64,000 bases of DNA from CAXTPV01 sp965276715 (GCA_965276715.1 OZ255622.1:310001-374000), one strand, 5' to 3'. Positions 35,508-44,097 are shown, counted from the first letter of the stretch. The notes: generated by a model not told the origin, from the letters alone. Numbers and translations: made by a program.

Positions 35508-36417
35508 CGCTACTCTCCTCCTCGACCACGATCTTGGCACCTGCTTGTCCACGGTCATGAGCCCGCTTCAAGGCAGCATCGGCCTCGGCAATCGAGGCGA
35601 ACGGGCCCGATCTTACGGTCGACATCACGATTGGTCCCGAACGAACCACCGCATCCGTTCCTCCTGTGGACGACGCGACCTCACGAGCGACAAGCTGACT
35701 GCTGAAACTCCCGATGTCGACCCATAAAACAGTAGGATGCACGGGATGGCTGCGGATCATCTCAATATGAAGAATGTCATCGACGTTGATCGATCTGCTG
35801 GCATCATCTTCGCGGCCTTCGCTCAGTCGGATCAGTGGGCCGGCCGACCCGGATGGATTGTCAAGCGGCCGTTCGTCGACTCTCGGTTGCGGAGCAGCCG
35901 CGATATCGAGGCCAGATCGTCCGGGCAGGCCAATGACGGCAGCCTCGCTGAGCCTCTGGTCGATGTCGACTCGCACGCGGGTTGCTGCGACTGAAGACAT
36001 ACCGAGCATTTCAGCGGCACGCTTGTTCACCGCGATCAAGCGGCCCGGTGACGGAGGACCCCGATCGTTCGCACGGAGGGAGATCTCTCGACCATTCTCG
36101 AGATTAGTCACGATCAGGATGATCGGCAGTTGAAGCGATTGTATGGCCGCTTGCGGCATCGACAGATCCAGTGCTTCACCGTCCGCGGTCAGGCCCTCCG
36201 GATCATGATCGGCCTCTACCACTGCCAGGCCGGTGAACAATCCGCTGAACTGCTCCTTGGGATAGAACCAGGCTTGATCGGTGCTGAACCAGGCCGGCCC
36301 GACGACATACCGCACATCAGCCGGCCGAGACCCGATCGGCTGCTTCCTGCACGCCGCCTGATCGAGAACGGCAAGGAAAAGAATGCCAGCCATCAGGTTG
36401 TTACGGCCCAGGGTCAA
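35497..36417 (-). CDS. rlpA: RlpA-like septal ring lytic transglycosylase with SPOR domain
   Basis: A 306-residue protein with the double-psi beta-barrel core typical of RlpA (SGLFTGLAVVEADHDPEGLTADGE...TNLENGREISLRANDRGP...GRLIAVNKRAAEMLGM) and a C-terminal SPOR-type repeat (VLWVDIGSFSSQLVAREVAS...VRSGPFASIAEADAALKRA) that binds septal glycan. A short hydrophobic N-terminus ends in AAC, giving a possible but non-canonical lipobox. The core is more divergent than usual (catalytic-region motif ASWYG replaced by TGLAV), so transglycosylase activity is uncertain. Start overlaps the mltB stop (four bases). Confidence 0.82.
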   Translation of the reverse strand: MTLGRNNLMAGILFLAVLDQAACRKQPIGSRPADVRYVVGPAWFSTDQAWFYPKEQFSGLFTGLAVVEADHDPEGLTADGEALDLSMPQAAIQSLQLPIILIVTNLENGREISLRANDRGPPSPGRLIAVNKRAAEMLGMSSVAATRVRVDIDQRLSEAAVIGLPGRSGLDIAAAPQPRVDERPLDNPSGSAGPLIRLSEGREDDASRSINVDDILHIEMIRSHPVHPTVLWVDIGSFSSQLVAREVASSTGGTDAVVRSGPIVMSTVRSGPFASIAEADAALKRAHDRGQAGAKIVVEEESSVER

Positions 36418-37394
36418 CCTATTTGATCACCGAGCAGACCGACACCAAGGGCGTAGAAATCCGATGGATTGTATCGACGAATGACGTCGAAATTTCGATA
36501 GACCATGAACGCATCTCCGCCTTCCCCATCGGGCATCAACAGTCCGCCGACTACATCTGCTCGTGAAAAATTCCGCCCGTCACTTCGCTTGACGCCGAGC
36601 GCGGACCATTCCAATAACCGACGGCGTTTATCGTGTCCGAGGAGCGACACCGATATTGGCCTCGTTACATGAACCGGTTGCCCCCAAGGTTCGTTCAGCC
36701 TCCAGCCAGAACGCGCCAAGTAGTTCGCAATGGAAGCGAAAACATCGGGTTCGCTTCGCCAGATGTCGGCGCGATCGCCACCTGAAAACGATGTGGCAAA
36801 TCTGAGATACGCACTCGGCATGAACTGCGGTTGCCCCATTGCACCGGCGTAACTTCCCGTCAGTTCTCGCGCGCTGATGCCGCGTCGGTCGATGATCGAC
36901 AATGCATTCATAAGCTCGGCACGAAAAAAGCTCCTCCGTCGTCCATCATACGCCAACGTCGTCAGAGCCTCGCAGATGTTGAAGTTGCCCTGCTTCTCGC
37001 CGAAGCTCGATTCCAGACCCCATATGCCGACGATGACGCCTGAATCGACAGCAAATCGGTCTTCGACCTGACTGAACACCTCTTTTCTAGCGCTAAATGC
37101 TGCGGCGGCGCGGACCAAGCGCGCTTGCGGAAGAACCCGTGCACGATATTCAGACCACGTGAGCGTGAACTCTGGCTGATGACGGTCAAGCGCAAGAACG
37201 CGCTGATCAGGCGAAGAGATCATCAACGCTGTGTCGATTGTAGGCCTGCTGATGCCGGACGCGGCAGCTTCGGCTTTGAGCGAAGCCACGAAATCCAAAA
37301 AGCCGCCGTCGGCCCTTGCTGGTGACACTAAAAATCCAGTACCGGCGACAAGAACCATCCGGCGTGTCGATCGCAACAAAAGTCGCCTATGCAC
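36414..37394 (-). CDS. Lytic murein transglycosylase (MltB type)
   Basis: Periplasmic peptidoglycan lyase of the MltB/SLT-B family. I choose GTG 37394, overlapping the stop of the upstream gene and preceded by a GGGAGGG ribosome binding site, giving 326 residues with a signal peptide (RRMVLVAGTGFLVSPARA). Seen: catalytic Glu in IWGLESSFG, LTTLAYDGRRRSFFRAEL, GSYAGAMGQPQFMPSAYL and NYLARSGWR, all family hallmarks. A peptidoglycan-binding domain often found at the end is absent. It works alongside rlpA and dacA in the same operon. Confidence 0.9.
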   Translation of the reverse strand: MHRRLLLRSTRRMVLVAGTGFLVSPARADGGFLDFVASLKAEAAASGISRPTIDTALMISSPDQRVLALDRHQPEFTLTWSEYRARVLPQARLVRAAAAFSARKEVFSQVEDRFAVDSGVIVGIWGLESSFGEKQGNFNICEALTTLAYDGRRRSFFRAELMNALSIIDRRGISARELTGSYAGAMGQPQFMPSAYLRFATSFSGGDRADIWRSEPDVFASIANYLARSGWRLNEPWGQPVHVTRPISVSLLGHDKRRRLLEWSALGVKRSDGRNFSRADVVGGLLMPDGEGGDAFMVYRNFDVIRRYNPSDFYALGVGLLGDQIG

Positions 37395-38091
37395 GGGGCA
37401 CCCTGCCCTCCCTCGCTCCATAAAGAACATAGTGGAGAAATGGGTTCATCCCAGACGCAACGACATCCGGATTTTGATCGCAGTAGTAGACCGTGCTGAA
37501 GAAGGGGTTCGGATCTCGACCTTCATCGCTTCCATTGTCGAGATAATGTTGAACGGGGTCGAGCTCGGCAGCAGCGACATCTTCATACTGTGCAAGGTAC
37601 CACGTCGGGTCGAACACCAGCGATCGGACGTCGATTGTGAACGGTCTGGACCTCTGCGTTTGATAATACCGGGAACCTTGATCGGCCGACTGATCGCTGT
37701 GGTGAGGTGGATCAGCGCGGCTGAGATGGTGTACCGGGAGATTGGGTGACGTTCGCGGCGGTTGCTCGGACCCTGGGGGTCCTGCGTCCGGTTTTGCGAC
37801 GCTGGAACTTCCTCGCTCGGTCATCGCTCGGGCCTCTTCCGTGCCGGCTTTCGCCGGTTCGCCCTTCGGGTCAACTCTCCGTCCGGCCCTCATCCTCTCC
37901 GGGTCGGGCGCGCTGGCCCATTGCGGGGAGGCCTCCACCACACGCGAGTAACCAACTGCTGGCTCGTTCATCTTCTTCTTGTCCGCGCTCCCGTGGACGA
38001 CCGTCGAGTACCGATGGTCACTCACAATGGCATGCCCATTTCGAATCAGCCCCGCACGTTGGTCTGCCCTACTGTCCAGGTGTTTTGACAT
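37387..38091 (-). CDS. Unknown protein with C-terminal WYL..YEDVA/HYL..G..EGRDPNPFF repeats
   Basis: A 234-residue frame whose C-terminal third carries two copies of a motif known from many alphaproteobacterial glycosyltransferase and capsule-region proteins: FDPTWYLAQYEDVAAAELDP followed by HYLDNGSDEGRDPNPFF, then VYYCDQNPDVV...NPFLHYVLYGAREGR. The N-terminal 140 residues are low-complexity, rich in Pro, Ser and charged residues, so the true start could be an internal Met (for example at MNEPAV or MTERGS). The gene runs into mltB with an eight-base overlap. In relatives this motif often sits beside sugar-transferring domains; none is present here. Confidence 0.55.
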   Translation of the reverse strand: MSKHLDSRADQRAGLIRNGHAIVSDHRYSTVVHGSADKKKMNEPAVGYSRVVEASPQWASAPDPERMRAGRRVDPKGEPAKAGTEEARAMTERGSSSVAKPDAGPPGSEQPPRTSPNLPVHHLSRADPPHHSDQSADQGSRYYQTQRSRPFTIDVRSLVFDPTWYLAQYEDVAAAELDPVQHYLDNGSDEGRDPNPFFSTVYYCDQNPDVVASGMNPFLHYVLYGAREGRVPRA

Positions 38092-38403
38092 ACTACGAAA
38101 GTGCGGTTACCGAAAATCACTGGGCGTCGATGGAAACGACACCTGCCCATCCGGACTTCACGCCTGAAGCCCTTCGACATCGACTTCAAAGGTCGGGGGA
38201 GACAACGCCTGCCGGGGTGACGGCATGGTGGAAACCCGCTACCACCCCTTTCGAGATATCAACCGAGGCGGACCTGCGGTCTGCCGTCGGCAACGCATGG
38301 GTGGCGCAGGAGTTGTACCTTCTCTCATACTCAACATCACCAAGCCCAGGCAAGCCCGACCGTCCGTCTGCGTCGTCGTCCTGAGAGACGCAAAGCGTTC
38401 AGC
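38092..38403. other. Divergent intergenic region
   Basis: About 310 bases between the minus-strand repeat protein and plus-strand dedA. A TTGACA hexamer at 38085-38090 overlaps the start of the minus-strand gene on the plus strand, with no good -10 element 17 bases on. I see no supported gene. Confidence 0.4.
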
Positions 38404-38982
38404 GTGATAAGTCTTTCAGTCTCCGCGATCTTACAGGGCGCCAGTGACCGGCCCCTGGCCCAGGCGGCCGCCTTGATCCTCGGCACATTCATCCTAGAAG
38501 ATGCTGCGACGGTCGTTGCCGGAATGCAGGTTCAAGACGGAAAACTCGTCTGGCCGCTCGCGCTCGCCGCCTTGTATGTCGGTGTCATCCTCGGTGATAT
38601 GGGGCTCTACGGGCTCGGGAAGCTCGCCGCCCTCTGGCCGATGCTCTTTAGGATCATCAGGCCTGATCGCCGGGCCAGGGGAAAGGAGTGGCTTCGCGGA
38701 CGCGTCTTCAGGGTTGTCTTTATCAGTCGGTTCTTGCCTGGGGCTCGGCTTCCGACCTACACGACCTGCGGTTTCCTGTCTGCCGGCTTCCTGCGTTTCT
38801 CGGCCGCCGCGTCATTGGCGACGCTTCTCTGGACCACAACGTTGTTCGGCATATCGCTTCGAGTTGGAGAATGGCTCATGAACCATCTTGGCGCTTGGCG
38901 ATGGCTGGGGGCGATTACCTTCATCGGTGTGGTCCTCCTTGCCGGGCGTCTTGCCGCTGGGCTACAGAGACTCCCTGAGTGA
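38404..38982 (+). CDS. DedA family inner-membrane protein
   Basis: DedA/SNARE-associated (VTT) membrane protein, 192 residues from a GTG start. Seen: LEDAATVVAGMQVQDGKL near the N-terminus, GDMGLYGLGK (the conserved GxxxxY/G stretch), and FISRFLPGARLPTYTTCGFL, whose FxxRFxPxxR segment is the best family signature. Four to five membrane segments are present. DedA proteins work as lipid (undecaprenyl phosphate or phospholipid) flippases or scramblases. The stop overlaps the ATP-grasp gene start (GTGA), so they are translated together. Confidence 0.82.
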   Translation: MISLSVSAILQGASDRPLAQAAALILGTFILEDAATVVAGMQVQDGKLVWPLALAALYVGVILGDMGLYGLGKLAALWPMLFRIIRPDRRARGKEWLRGRVFRVVFISRFLPGARLPTYTTCGFLSAGFLRFSAAASLATLLWTTTLFGISLRVGEWLMNHLGAWRWLGAITFIGVVLLAGRLAAGLQRLPE

Positions 38983-40058
38983 GTGGCGTTCTGACGTCCA
39001 GACGGACGGTGTCCGGCCCTGCCGTTCTCTCCAGCTTCGAGTTCTGGCCCGGATGGCTCTTCTATACACCTGTTGTCGTGTATTGGCTGCTCCTGGGACT
39101 TCGACACCGGAGTTTCTGTCTGCCGACCGCTGCCAACCCCTCCATTGAAGCCGGCGGCCTCTGCGGCGAAAGTAAATCAGCGATACTTGACCAGGTCGCA
39201 TTCGAACAGCGCGCATGGTTGGCCGACTACATCAAGATCGCAACCGACACGAGCGACATCAACACGATTCTGGCCCAGATCGAGGCTCGCGGCATAATCT
39301 TTCCGATCGTCGTAAAGCCTGACATCGGATGTCATGGTGACGGCGTCCGCCTGGTTGTGGAACCGGGGGCGCTTGAAGAAGTCCTGGACAGCTTCGAAAG
39401 CGGCACCTCGCTACTCCTTCAACAATATGTCGCGTTCGAAGGGGAAGCAGGCGTCTTCTACGTGCGGATCCCAGGTGCCGAGCCGCAGATCACGTCGCTT
39501 ACCCTAAAACATGCTCCATCCGTTGTCGGAGATGGTCGCTCGACGCTTCGGGAACTCATCCTCGCGGAGCCGCGGACACGCGAAATCTCGCATCTTTACT
39601 TCCCCCGCCTTCAGGACCGTCTTGATTCGATAGTTGCCTTCAATCAGCCGGTCCGACTCGTCTTCACCGGCAACCACTGCAAGGGCTCGGAATTCCGGGA
39701 CGGCCGAGCAGACATTACGACAAGCCTCACATCTCGAATTGATAAGATATGTCGTGCGATGCCGAACTTCCATTTTGGTCGGATTGACCTGCGATACGCC
39801 GACACGGCCAGCTTACGCAGAGGTGAAGGTTTTCGTATCATCGAGATCAACGGCGTCGGTTCAGAAGCAACTCACATCTGGGACCCGGGCACAAGCTTGG
39901 TCGAGGCCTATCGAGTACAGTTCCAGCACTACAAGACAGCCTTTACGATCGGGAGCCTCATGCGGCAGACCGGCTATCACCCAACATCGGCTCTCGCCCT
40001 TCTAAAGCTCTGGCGCAGACAAACGCGCCTGATGGCCTCGTATCCGCTGAGCGATTGA
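38979..40058 (+). CDS. ATP-grasp domain protein
   Basis: A 359-residue protein with an ATP-grasp fold. It opens with a membrane-like stretch (SFEFWPGWLFYTPVVVYWLLLGLRH, written here only by position, about residues 19-43), then the ATP-grasp lobe with FPIVVKPDIGCHGDGVRLV (about residues 108-126), LLLQQYV, and the metal-site end FHFGRIDLRYAD and GFRIIEINGVGSEATHIWDP. Such proteins ligate carboxylates to amines or phosphates; the acceptor is unknown. The tight coupling with DedA suggests a role at the membrane, perhaps in lipid or cell-wall precursor modification. This is inference. Confidence 0.72.
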   Translation: MSGVLTSRRTVSGPAVLSSFEFWPGWLFYTPVVVYWLLLGLRHRSFCLPTAANPSIEAGGLCGESKSAILDQVAFEQRAWLADYIKIATDTSDINTILAQIEARGIIFPIVVKPDIGCHGDGVRLVVEPGALEEVLDSFESGTSLLLQQYVAFEGEAGVFYVRIPGAEPQITSLTLKHAPSVVGDGRSTLRELILAEPRTREISHLYFPRLQDRLDSIVAFNQPVRLVFTGNHCKGSEFRDGRADITTSLTSRIDKICRAMPNFHFGRIDLRYADTASLRRGEGFRIIEINGVGSEATHIWDPGTSLVEAYRVQFQHYKTAFTIGSLMRQTGYHPTSALALLKLWRRQTRLMASYPLSD

Positions 40059-40067
40059 TCAGACCGA

Positions 40068-40529
40068 TCAATTTGTGTCAGCAAGGCCACCATTACCGAA
40101 GATATAGTCGCCGATGTCGTGCTCGAGACTGCCCGCCGGCACGGTATGACGCACGACTGATCCCGCAAGCAGGCATGTGAGCGACTTGCCCCGACTGAGT
40201 GTAAGAACCGCTGAGCTTGAGGTCCCACCGCTTTGGAGTGCGAGACTGCTGTCGTCCGGGAGGCAGACCTTTCGGTTGACGGTAAACACCACTCTCGATG
40301 AAAACGACTTGAGGTCAAGGCCTACCGAGACGACATGACCGACCGTCACGCCACCGACCTCGACGGGCGCGTTGGTCGGCAGTCCGTTGCTCGACGAAAA
40401 ATATCCGATCAAACTGATCCCGCTCCCGTGCCCCTCGCGTGTTTCCTTCACAATGAAGGCTAGGAAACCAGCGGCGACGCAGACGACCGCACCACTCGCG
40501 ATGTATGAACTGAGCTTCCTGCTCGCCAA
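40068..40529 (-). CDS. mlaD: MCE-domain lipid transport protein (MlaD-like)
   Basis: Membrane-anchored periplasmic lipid-binding protein. I place the start at TTG 40529 because GGAGG lies just upstream; the product is 153 residues, typical of MlaD. One N-terminal membrane segment (VVCVAAGFLAFIV) is followed by the MCE core LIGYFSSSNGLPTNAPVEVGGVTVGHVVSVGLD. Missing: the other Mla genes (mlaF, mlaE, mlaB, mlaC), which often lie alongside. Convergent with the ATP-grasp gene and divergent from uppP. Confidence 0.75.
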   Translation of the reverse strand: MASRKLSSYIASGAVVCVAAGFLAFIVKETREGHGSGISLIGYFSSSNGLPTNAPVEVGGVTVGHVVSVGLDLKSFSSRVVFTVNRKVCLPDDSSLALQSGGTSSSAVLTLSRGKSLTCLLAGSVVRHTVPAGSLEHDIGDYIFGNGGLADTN

Positions 40530-40619
40530 CCTCAGTCCTCCAGAGACGAAACCGATAATAGTGCAATTGCAGTCGACCGTAAAATCGGTCACCACTCTGA
40601 TCGTCCATGGGATATCAGG

Positions 40620-41471
40620 ATGACCACTTTACAGGCCATGATCATCGCAATCATGCAGGGTGCGAGCGAACTCTTTCCGATCAGCAGTCTCGGGCACGCC
40701 GTCATCATCCCCTGGCTGCTCGGCTGGAGACTCGACGAGCTAGGAGCGAGTTTCCTTCCATTTCTCGTCATGCTGCATGTCGGGACCGCAGCCGCGCTCC
40801 TCGCCTATTTCTGGCGCGACTGGACCGGTCTGGCTGCCGGCGTGCTCGGTCTTGCGCCGACTGGAAGAGTGTCCGAAAGCCGGCGCATTGCCGTCTTGAT
40901 CATCGTGGCCACCTTACCTGCTGTCGTGCTGGGCGGCGTGCTGGAACCGATCATCCGCCGCCTCTTCTCTACGCCCTCGCTGGCGGCCATCTTTCTCATG
41001 TTGAATGGCACGATGCTCTTTTTTGGCGAGCATCTGAGAAGTAGGACAGCGAAGTCCACGTCTGGCAAGGGCATCTCGAGGATGAACATGGCAGATGCCT
41101 TTGCTGTGGGATGTTGGCAGTGTCTGGCGCTCCTTCCTGGAATGTCTCGATCTGGTGCAACGATGGTTGGTGCACTGCTTCGGGGCGTAAATCACGAGGT
41201 GTCCGCACATTTCTCGTTCCTGATCGCGTTTCCGATCATTCTTGCCGCAACTGTATTAGAGATCCCCAAGCTTCTCCATTCTTCGTCGGGCTCGCACGTC
41301 ATCGGGCTCGCATCGCTCGCAGCGATCGTCGCGGCGATCGTTGCCTTTCTCAGTCTTTCCGTGTTGATGAGGTATTTCCGTAGTGACGATAGACAGCCGC
41401 TCCGCCCGTTTGCGATCTATTGCCTTCTGGCCGGAGGCTTTTGCGTGGCTTTTAGTCTGCTCCAAACCTAA
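40620..41471 (+). CDS. uppP: Undecaprenyl-diphosphatase UppP (BacA)
   Basis: Integral membrane phosphatase that recycles undecaprenyl diphosphate to the monophosphate carrier used for peptidoglycan and polysaccharide. The 283-residue product has the signature block MQGASELFPISSLGHAVI (residues about 14-31) with the conserved Glu, and the second block LLPGMSRSGATMVGALLRG near residues 172-190. Eight likely membrane segments. Usual length 265-290. Resistance to bacitracin is a known effect of the family. The start is 90 bases from mlaD, divergent. Confidence 0.95.
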   Translation: MTTLQAMIIAIMQGASELFPISSLGHAVIIPWLLGWRLDELGASFLPFLVMLHVGTAAALLAYFWRDWTGLAAGVLGLAPTGRVSESRRIAVLIIVATLPAVVLGGVLEPIIRRLFSTPSLAAIFLMLNGTMLFFGEHLRSRTAKSTSGKGISRMNMADAFAVGCWQCLALLPGMSRSGATMVGALLRGVNHEVSAHFSFLIAFPIILAATVLEIPKLLHSSSGSHVIGLASLAAIVAAIVAFLSLSVLMRYFRSDDRQPLRPFAIYCLLAGGFCVAFSLLQT

Positions 41472-41493
41472 TGCCGGGCGAAGGCTGGCTAGC

Positions 41494-42213
41494 TTGGCCT
41501 GCTCCATCTTCATCGCGGCATCATCAGGGGACCTCGCAACGACACCCGTATCACGCTTGCAGACCTCGTGGTGGAAGGAGCGCTTCACGGACAAGCAGGT
41601 CGAGCTCATCGCACATCCTTCGCCGGTTGTCTGGCTTGGAGACTCGATCACACAGGACTGGGAGCGAGATGGCTCCCAGTCCTGGCTGCAATTCAGGTCC
41701 ATCTGGAAGAGGCTCTACGGCTCGATTGGAGCCGTCAACCTCGGCTTTAAAGGCGATAGCACGTGTCATCTGCTATGGCGCCTCGAGAACGGTGAGCTGT
41801 CTGCTATGCATCCGAAGGTCATCGTCCTCTTGATCGGTGCCAACAACTTCGGCCATATCCACACGGCAGCCGATGAGACAGCCCACGGCATCTTGTCAAT
41901 CGTGTCGCTTCTAACGCGGCACCTCCCGCGGACGAAGGTCATTGTTCTCGGAATACTGCCGTCGATACGATCACGATGGGTCGACGTCAATACAATTCAA
42001 GCAAACAACAGGGTCAAGGCCGCGATCGCCAACATGACCAATGTCGTTTTCGTGGACGCATCGCCGATTTTCATGAAGAACGGCTCGGTGGATCCGAATC
42101 AGTTCATCGATCCCAGACTTGAACCCCCGCAGCCGGCGCTTCATCCCACCGCGCAGGCGCAAGAGCGGATCGCTGATCTGATCAACCCACTCATCGGCAG
42201 TGCGCTCCGGTGA
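41494..42213 (+). CDS. SGNH/GDSL-family hydrolase
   Basis: A secreted or periplasmic esterase/acyltransferase-type protein of about 239 residues. The frame extends upstream inside uppP without homology; a TTG at 41494, preceded by GAAGG, gives a signal-peptide-like SIFIAASS start. Seen: catalytic Ser in VWLGDSITQ, Gly in GFKGDS, Asn in LIGANNFG, and DPRLEPPQPALHPTAQAQ with the catalytic His. The family includes PAF-AH-like lipases and O-acetyl esterases; polysaccharide or lipid deacylation fits the envelope neighbourhood. Start confidence is lower than family confidence. Confidence 0.78.
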   Translation: MACSIFIAASSGDLATTPVSRLQTSWWKERFTDKQVELIAHPSPVVWLGDSITQDWERDGSQSWLQFRSIWKRLYGSIGAVNLGFKGDSTCHLLWRLENGELSAMHPKVIVLLIGANNFGHIHTAADETAHGILSIVSLLTRHLPRTKVIVLGILPSIRSRWVDVNTIQANNRVKAAIANMTNVVFVDASPIFMKNGSVDPNQFIDPRLEPPQPALHPTAQAQERIADLINPLIGSALR

Positions 42214-42296
42214 TCTATCGCACCTTTTTAATGACGATGGCGGCTGGTTCATCTACTCAGAGGCAAGAACGGCCTTGAAAGAGGATTCGGACGCAG

Positions 42297-43022
42297 ATGT
42301 CACCGCACCTCTTCATAGCAACACCGTGCTACGGTGGCTTGGTCACGCAAACATACATGCAGTCAGTGCTATCGCTCGTGGCGAATGCTCACCAGATTAA
42401 AACAGAGTTTACACTCGGCCTCCTTGGCCAGGACGCTCTCATCACTCGGAGCAGAAATACCCTGGTTGCCCAATTTTTGCGAACTACGGCAACACATCTT
42501 CTCTTTATCGATGCGGACATTGGTTTTGGAGTGAACGACGTCATGCGCCTGGTTTCGTCGGGTCGGGACGTCGTGGGTGGACTTTATCCGCTCCGCGCCA
42601 CGCGTTGGGACGACATGTCACTCGCGCGGGTGAGAGGTGGTGAATCCCTCGCCAGCGCCGGTTTGGATTATGTCGGCGAGCCATTTGGCGAACCTGACAA
42701 GGATGGTTTCGTCCAAGCGAAATATGCCGGCACGGGCTTTTTGCTGATCTCCAGGTATGCCTTTACCGAGATGATCGCTAAATACCCCGAGACGCTTTGT
42801 CAGCATGCGCACGTCGCCAGCCAAGACGACTCCTTTCAGGTCTACGCACTATTCGACTGCTTGATTGATCCTGATACCGGCTATTATCTATCCGAAGATT
42901 ATGCTTTCTGCTCTCGTTGGCGACGCATCCGGGGCGAGATCTGGCTCGACACCAAGTCAGAACTCTCTCATTGCGGCATGAGTGAATTCGTTGGAAACCC
43001 GATCGCCCGTTGGAGTAGCTAG
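42297..43022 (+). CDS. GT-A-like glycosyltransferase of prophage/island type
   Basis: A 241-residue protein with a GT-A type glycosyltransferase core: PHLFIATPCYGGLVTQTY at the N-terminus, LITRSRNTLVAQFL, the DxD motif in THLLFIDADIGF (about residue 73), and GGLYPLRA. The end reads EDYAFCSRWR, similar to the catalytic ED of the family. The gene sits immediately outside the phage-like element in the opposite direction to it; related proteins often occur in phages and capsule islands. It could modify O-antigen or teichoic-like polymers and so affect superinfection, but no acceptor is known. Confidence 0.65.
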   Translation: MSPHLFIATPCYGGLVTQTYMQSVLSLVANAHQIKTEFTLGLLGQDALITRSRNTLVAQFLRTTATHLLFIDADIGFGVNDVMRLVSSGRDVVGGLYPLRATRWDDMSLARVRGGESLASAGLDYVGEPFGEPDKDGFVQAKYAGTGFLLISRYAFTEMIAKYPETLCQHAHVASQDDSFQVYALFDCLIDPDTGYYLSEDYAFCSRWRRIRGEIWLDTKSELSHCGMSEFVGNPIARWSS

Positions 43023-43039
43023 CGGACCGTTGCAAGGCT

Positions 43040-43762
43040 CTAGACTAATGCCATTGCACATGCCGCACCGACCCGGCGCACTGTCCGCGAAACCCAACCG
43101 GCCCCGAATTCGCGGAAGTTCGTGAACCCCTGATATACAGTCGTTTGCTCCTGCCCGAGCTTAAGCGCGATTGCTAAAGGCCAAAGATCGCCTCGGTCCG
43201 AAAGAGCGGAAACCGTTCGAGCACCACAAATTCCATCCTGGTCGAGCTGGCATCGGCCCTGCAGTTCTCGGATCGAGTCCGCGTGAAGACCGTCAAGAAG
43301 ACGCGACCAGTTTGGCATAGCGGCGATCGCCTGCGTTCGCGTCCCAAGATCTCCATCAACGGCTACACCGCTTAGACCCAGCGTCGTTTGCAGCAGACGC
43401 GCCGATTTGCCAATGCCCACATTCCAGCCGAAGTCGAAGACCATCAACGCAACGCTTGGAGCAAGTCCGTCACAACCGAGACTGCGCCAATAGTGTGCGC
43501 GCGCGATAGCCTGGTAAGTGGACGGTGGCAATGATTTCATCGTATCTTGAGTGACAGCGTCTGCATTCTCCCGGCCCAGCCACGAAATGAGAGTGGGTGC
43601 GCTGACGCCCATGTTTGAGCCAATGAGGCGGCCATGGCCGCTGATCCCGCTCGACCAGTTGCCGGAGTCCTCGGGCAGACAAGAGTACCCACCCTCTTCA
43701 CGCCTGGTGAAATCCAAGCAGTAAGAAAAGTCACCATCTGTCACCACTTCCGCACCTATCAT
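43040..43762 (-). CDS. GH108-type N-acetylmuramidase (endolysin-like)
   Basis: Peptidoglycan hydrolase of 240 residues in the glycoside hydrolase 108 group. The catalytic part has TRREEGGYSCLPEDSGNWSSG with the catalytic Glu of EGG near residue 18 and a DSGNW variant of the usual DPGG region; YHARAIARAHYWRSLGCDGL-like AIARAHYWRSLGCDGL and ALMVFDFGWNVG follow. The C-terminal domain resembles the family's putative peptidoglycan-binding region. Last gene of the phage-like cluster; a lytic role for particle release or DNA entry fits. No holin or signal peptide is obvious. Confidence 0.82.
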   Translation of the reverse strand: MIGAEVVTDGDFSYCLDFTRREEGGYSCLPEDSGNWSSGISGHGRLIGSNMGVSAPTLISWLGRENADAVTQDTMKSLPPSTYQAIARAHYWRSLGCDGLAPSVALMVFDFGWNVGIGKSARLLQTTLGLSGVAVDGDLGTRTQAIAAMPNWSRLLDGLHADSIRELQGRCQLDQDGICGARTVSALSDRGDLWPLAIALKLGQEQTTVYQGFTNFREFGAGWVSRTVRRVGAACAMALV

Positions 43763-43900
43763 CAGAGTGATTGCGCTACCATTACGGGTTTCTCGTGAGA
43801 GCCGGTCGTCGTGTGTCTTGATTGAGCGACGGCTTCACCCATCGGAGGCTAGATCCGTGCCCGATAAGAAATCAGGCTGCCAACAGAAGCAGAGCAATCA

Positions 43901-44053
43901 TCACGAGGGCGGATTGGTTGCCAATCTGTCGCATGCCCTCATTCGGTCACGCCCGATGAAGACGTTATTGTCGATACCGACATTGTCGGGGACATTCGTG
44001 ACAACTGACCGAGCATCTTTCTCAACGAATACGCGTCCCAATGGGCTTGTCAC
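43901..44053 (-). CDS. Small phage gene, hypothetical
   Basis: A 50-residue frame from GTG 44053 (reading SPLGRVFVEKDARSV...NNVFIGRDRMRAC) lies in the 335-base space between endolysin and gpI. AGAGGA lies upstream but at long spacing. Overlapping its end, a 20-residue hydrophobic peptide (43872-43934, minus, ending ALLLLAA) could be a tiny spanin- or holin-like product, but it is too short to judge. No other supported gene in 43,763-44,097. Confidence 0.35.
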   Translation of the reverse strand: MTSPLGRVFVEKDARSVVTNVPDNVGIDNNVFIGRDRMRACDRLATNPPS

Positions 44054-44097
44054 TGATCATGCGCTGATCCTCTTGATGAAGCCTGACCGCACAACCG

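Noticed and set aside
31739..37430. Plus-strand frames within the metG-mltB region
   Set aside because: All are antisense to genes with clear family motifs.
43872..43934. Twenty-residue hydrophobic peptide before the endolysin, holin- or spanin-like
   Set aside because: Too short and overlaps another small frame; no supporting evidence.
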